The notes under the pieces were generated by a model. It did no database searches. It saw only the letters and a program-made list of their open reading frames with translations, and was not told the origin of the DNA. A DNA stretch of 50,249 bases from Streptomyces montanisoli (GTDB lineage: Bacteria > Actinomycetota > Actinomycetes > Streptomycetales > Streptomycetaceae): contig NZ_JAGIQL010000038.1 in assembly GCF_017813245.1 (NCBI RefSeq), positions 1-50,249 of the forward strand, given 5' to 3'. The translations under genes were made by a program, and so were the position numbers. How positions within the stretch are numbered: the stretch's first letter is position 1; each line of letters starts with the position of its first letter. This document shows, piece after piece, positions 49,371 to 50,249 of this stretch.

Positions 49371-50249
49371 ATGGCCGAGAGCAGGTACACGAAGGAGACC
49401 GATGCCGGCGAGGCGGTGGGCGCGGATCGCGCCGCCCGGGAGCTCGGCCTCAAGCGCGGCGAATTCACGCTCGCGGTGGAGCTGGGACACGTCCGCGTGG
49501 CGGACGGGAGCACGGCCGGGCGGATCCGGGTCCCGCGCGGGGAGATCGACCGCCTGCGCGCGGCCGAGGGCTTCCCCGAAGCCCTGCGTGAGCGGGTGCT
49601 CACGATGGGCACGGCGCGGGGCGCCGAGCTGATGGGTATCAGCCCGGGCCGGTTCACCCGGCTCGCGAGGGCCGGCCTGCTGACCCCGGCGCGGTTCTTC
49701 CTCAACCGCTACCGGACGATCGTGTGGCTCTATCTCGCCGAAGAACTGCGGGCCCTGCGCGCGGCGGAGCCACAGCTGATGCACGGGCGCCTGCCGGAGC
49801 CGCTGCGCACCCTCGCCGACGGCGGGGACCGCCGCGCGCGCAACTGGCGCAGCAGGCGAGTCAGCGCCCTGCTGCGGGACGCGCCGGGCCCCTGGGAGCG
49901 GGTGGCCGCGGCCGCTGCCGCGCTGGAGCCGGCGGAGCTGGCCCTGCTGCTGCCCGGTCCAGGCGAGCGCGAGCGTGTCGCGGCCGCGACACCGGACCTC
50001 GCCCACTTCAGACCGACGTCGGATCGTGCGGCCGAGGTGGTCCGGGCGCTGGTGACGGTGGAGGAGCCCGACGAATCGGCCTGGTACGCGGCCAACGCCC
50101 GAGCGCTGCTCACCGAGGCCAGGGCGTCGGAACCCCTGGGGCGTGCCCCTGCCGCCCCCGCGCCCCGCCCCTCGGCTGCCACCGCCGCGGCGCTCACCGC
50201 GGCAGGCGCCGCGGCATCGGTGAACGCCGCCGTCGGGGTGGCACGCGGC
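49371..50249 (+). CDS. DUF6397 family protein, truncated by window edge
   Basis: At least 293 residues from ATG 49371 (GGGGGAG upstream), with no stop before the window end. Two helix-turn-helix-like segments are seen: ARELGLKRGEFTLAVELGHV (about 22-41) and GAELMGISPGRFTRLARAGLL (about 84-104). The rest is helical and ends in an Ala/Pro/Ser-rich stretch. The match to DUF6397 is by general pattern. It may bind DNA, but no target is known. Confidence 0.7.
   Translation, partial: MAESRYTKETDAGEAVGADRAARELGLKRGEFTLAVELGHVRVADGSTAGRIRVPRGEIDRLRAAEGFPEALRERVLTMGTARGAELMGISPGRFTRLARAGLLTPARFFLNRYRTIVWLYLAEELRALRAAEPQLMHGRLPEPLRTLADGGDRRARNWRSRRVSALLRDAPGPWERVAAAAAALEPAELALLLPGPGERERVAAATPDLAHFRPTSDRAAEVVRALVTVEEPDESAWYAANARALLTEARASEPLGRAPAAPAPRPSAATAAALTAAGAAASVNAAVGVARG

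Noticed and set aside
1..50249. CRISPR arrays, rRNA/tRNA genes, large biosynthetic gene clusters
   Set aside because: None were found. Repeats present are short tandem units or hairpins, and no PKS/NRPS, terpene or RiPP core genes are visible.

Overview
The window is about 73% G+C with strong G/C bias at third codon positions. It holds ECF sigma/anti-sigma, DUF5133, DUF6397, roadblock, NsrR and paired acyl-CoA dehydrogenase genes, and many GTG starts and 4-nt ATGA/GTGA overlaps. This points to a Streptomyces (or close Streptomycetaceae) chromosome. I see no rRNA, tRNA or CRISPR array, and no biosynthetic megasynthase.

Layout. 1-1109 is a LacI regulator running off the left edge, with its likely operator. 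1323-4224 is a gene graveyard: an NMT1/SsuA-type solute-binding protein gene is cut by a tnpB-only IS200/IS605-type element, next to remnants of its permease and an internally deleted UbiX-like gene. 4276-10117 has a cupin, a quaternary-amine (OpuB/ProU-like) ABC permease-permease-lipoprotein operon, an APC permease carrying a TTA codon, and the matching ATPase on the opposite strand. 10152-15198 has a PIG-L deacetylase, DUF5133, and a quinone-oxidoreductase plus two-acyl-CoA-dehydrogenase operon. 15223-16630 has an Smr-domain protein and a lipoprotein L,D-transpeptidase. 16942-23369 is a sugar regulon: GH2 glycosidase, divergent LacI regulator and a three-gene ABC importer, tied together by three copies of one palindromic operator.

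23383-31224 holds an ECF sigma/anti-sigma pair, a polytopic GT-C-like membrane protein, and a tightly coupled six-gene operon. That operon encodes a membrane molybdopterin oxidoreductase, a membrane protein, an epimerase, a GT2, a TIGR04282 transferase and a methyltransferase. It looks like an uncharacterised glycoconjugate or envelope pathway. 31264-34578 is a drug-resistance-like locus (ABC-F protein and MFS exporter); the ABC-F gene has a leader peptide and antiterminator-like leader. 34740-37669 has nsrR, hmp with a clear NsrR box, and a sulfite-oxidase-like enzyme.

37695-44806 is a leftward run: a flavin monooxygenase, a choline-oxidase-like GMC enzyme, an APC permease, a betaine-aldehyde-type dehydrogenase and an acetamidase/formamidase. 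It may oxidise an imported amino-alcohol such as choline. The rest has a fatty-acid desaturase, a small membrane protein with a strong terminator, a conserved hypothetical, a methyltransferase, a PPOX-fold protein, a roadblock protein and a DUF6397 protein cut by the right edge.

The most novel-looking items are the ABC-F leader, the Mo-oxidoreductase/glycosyltransferase cluster, and the tnpB element with its candidate guide RNA lodged in a decaying transporter gene.
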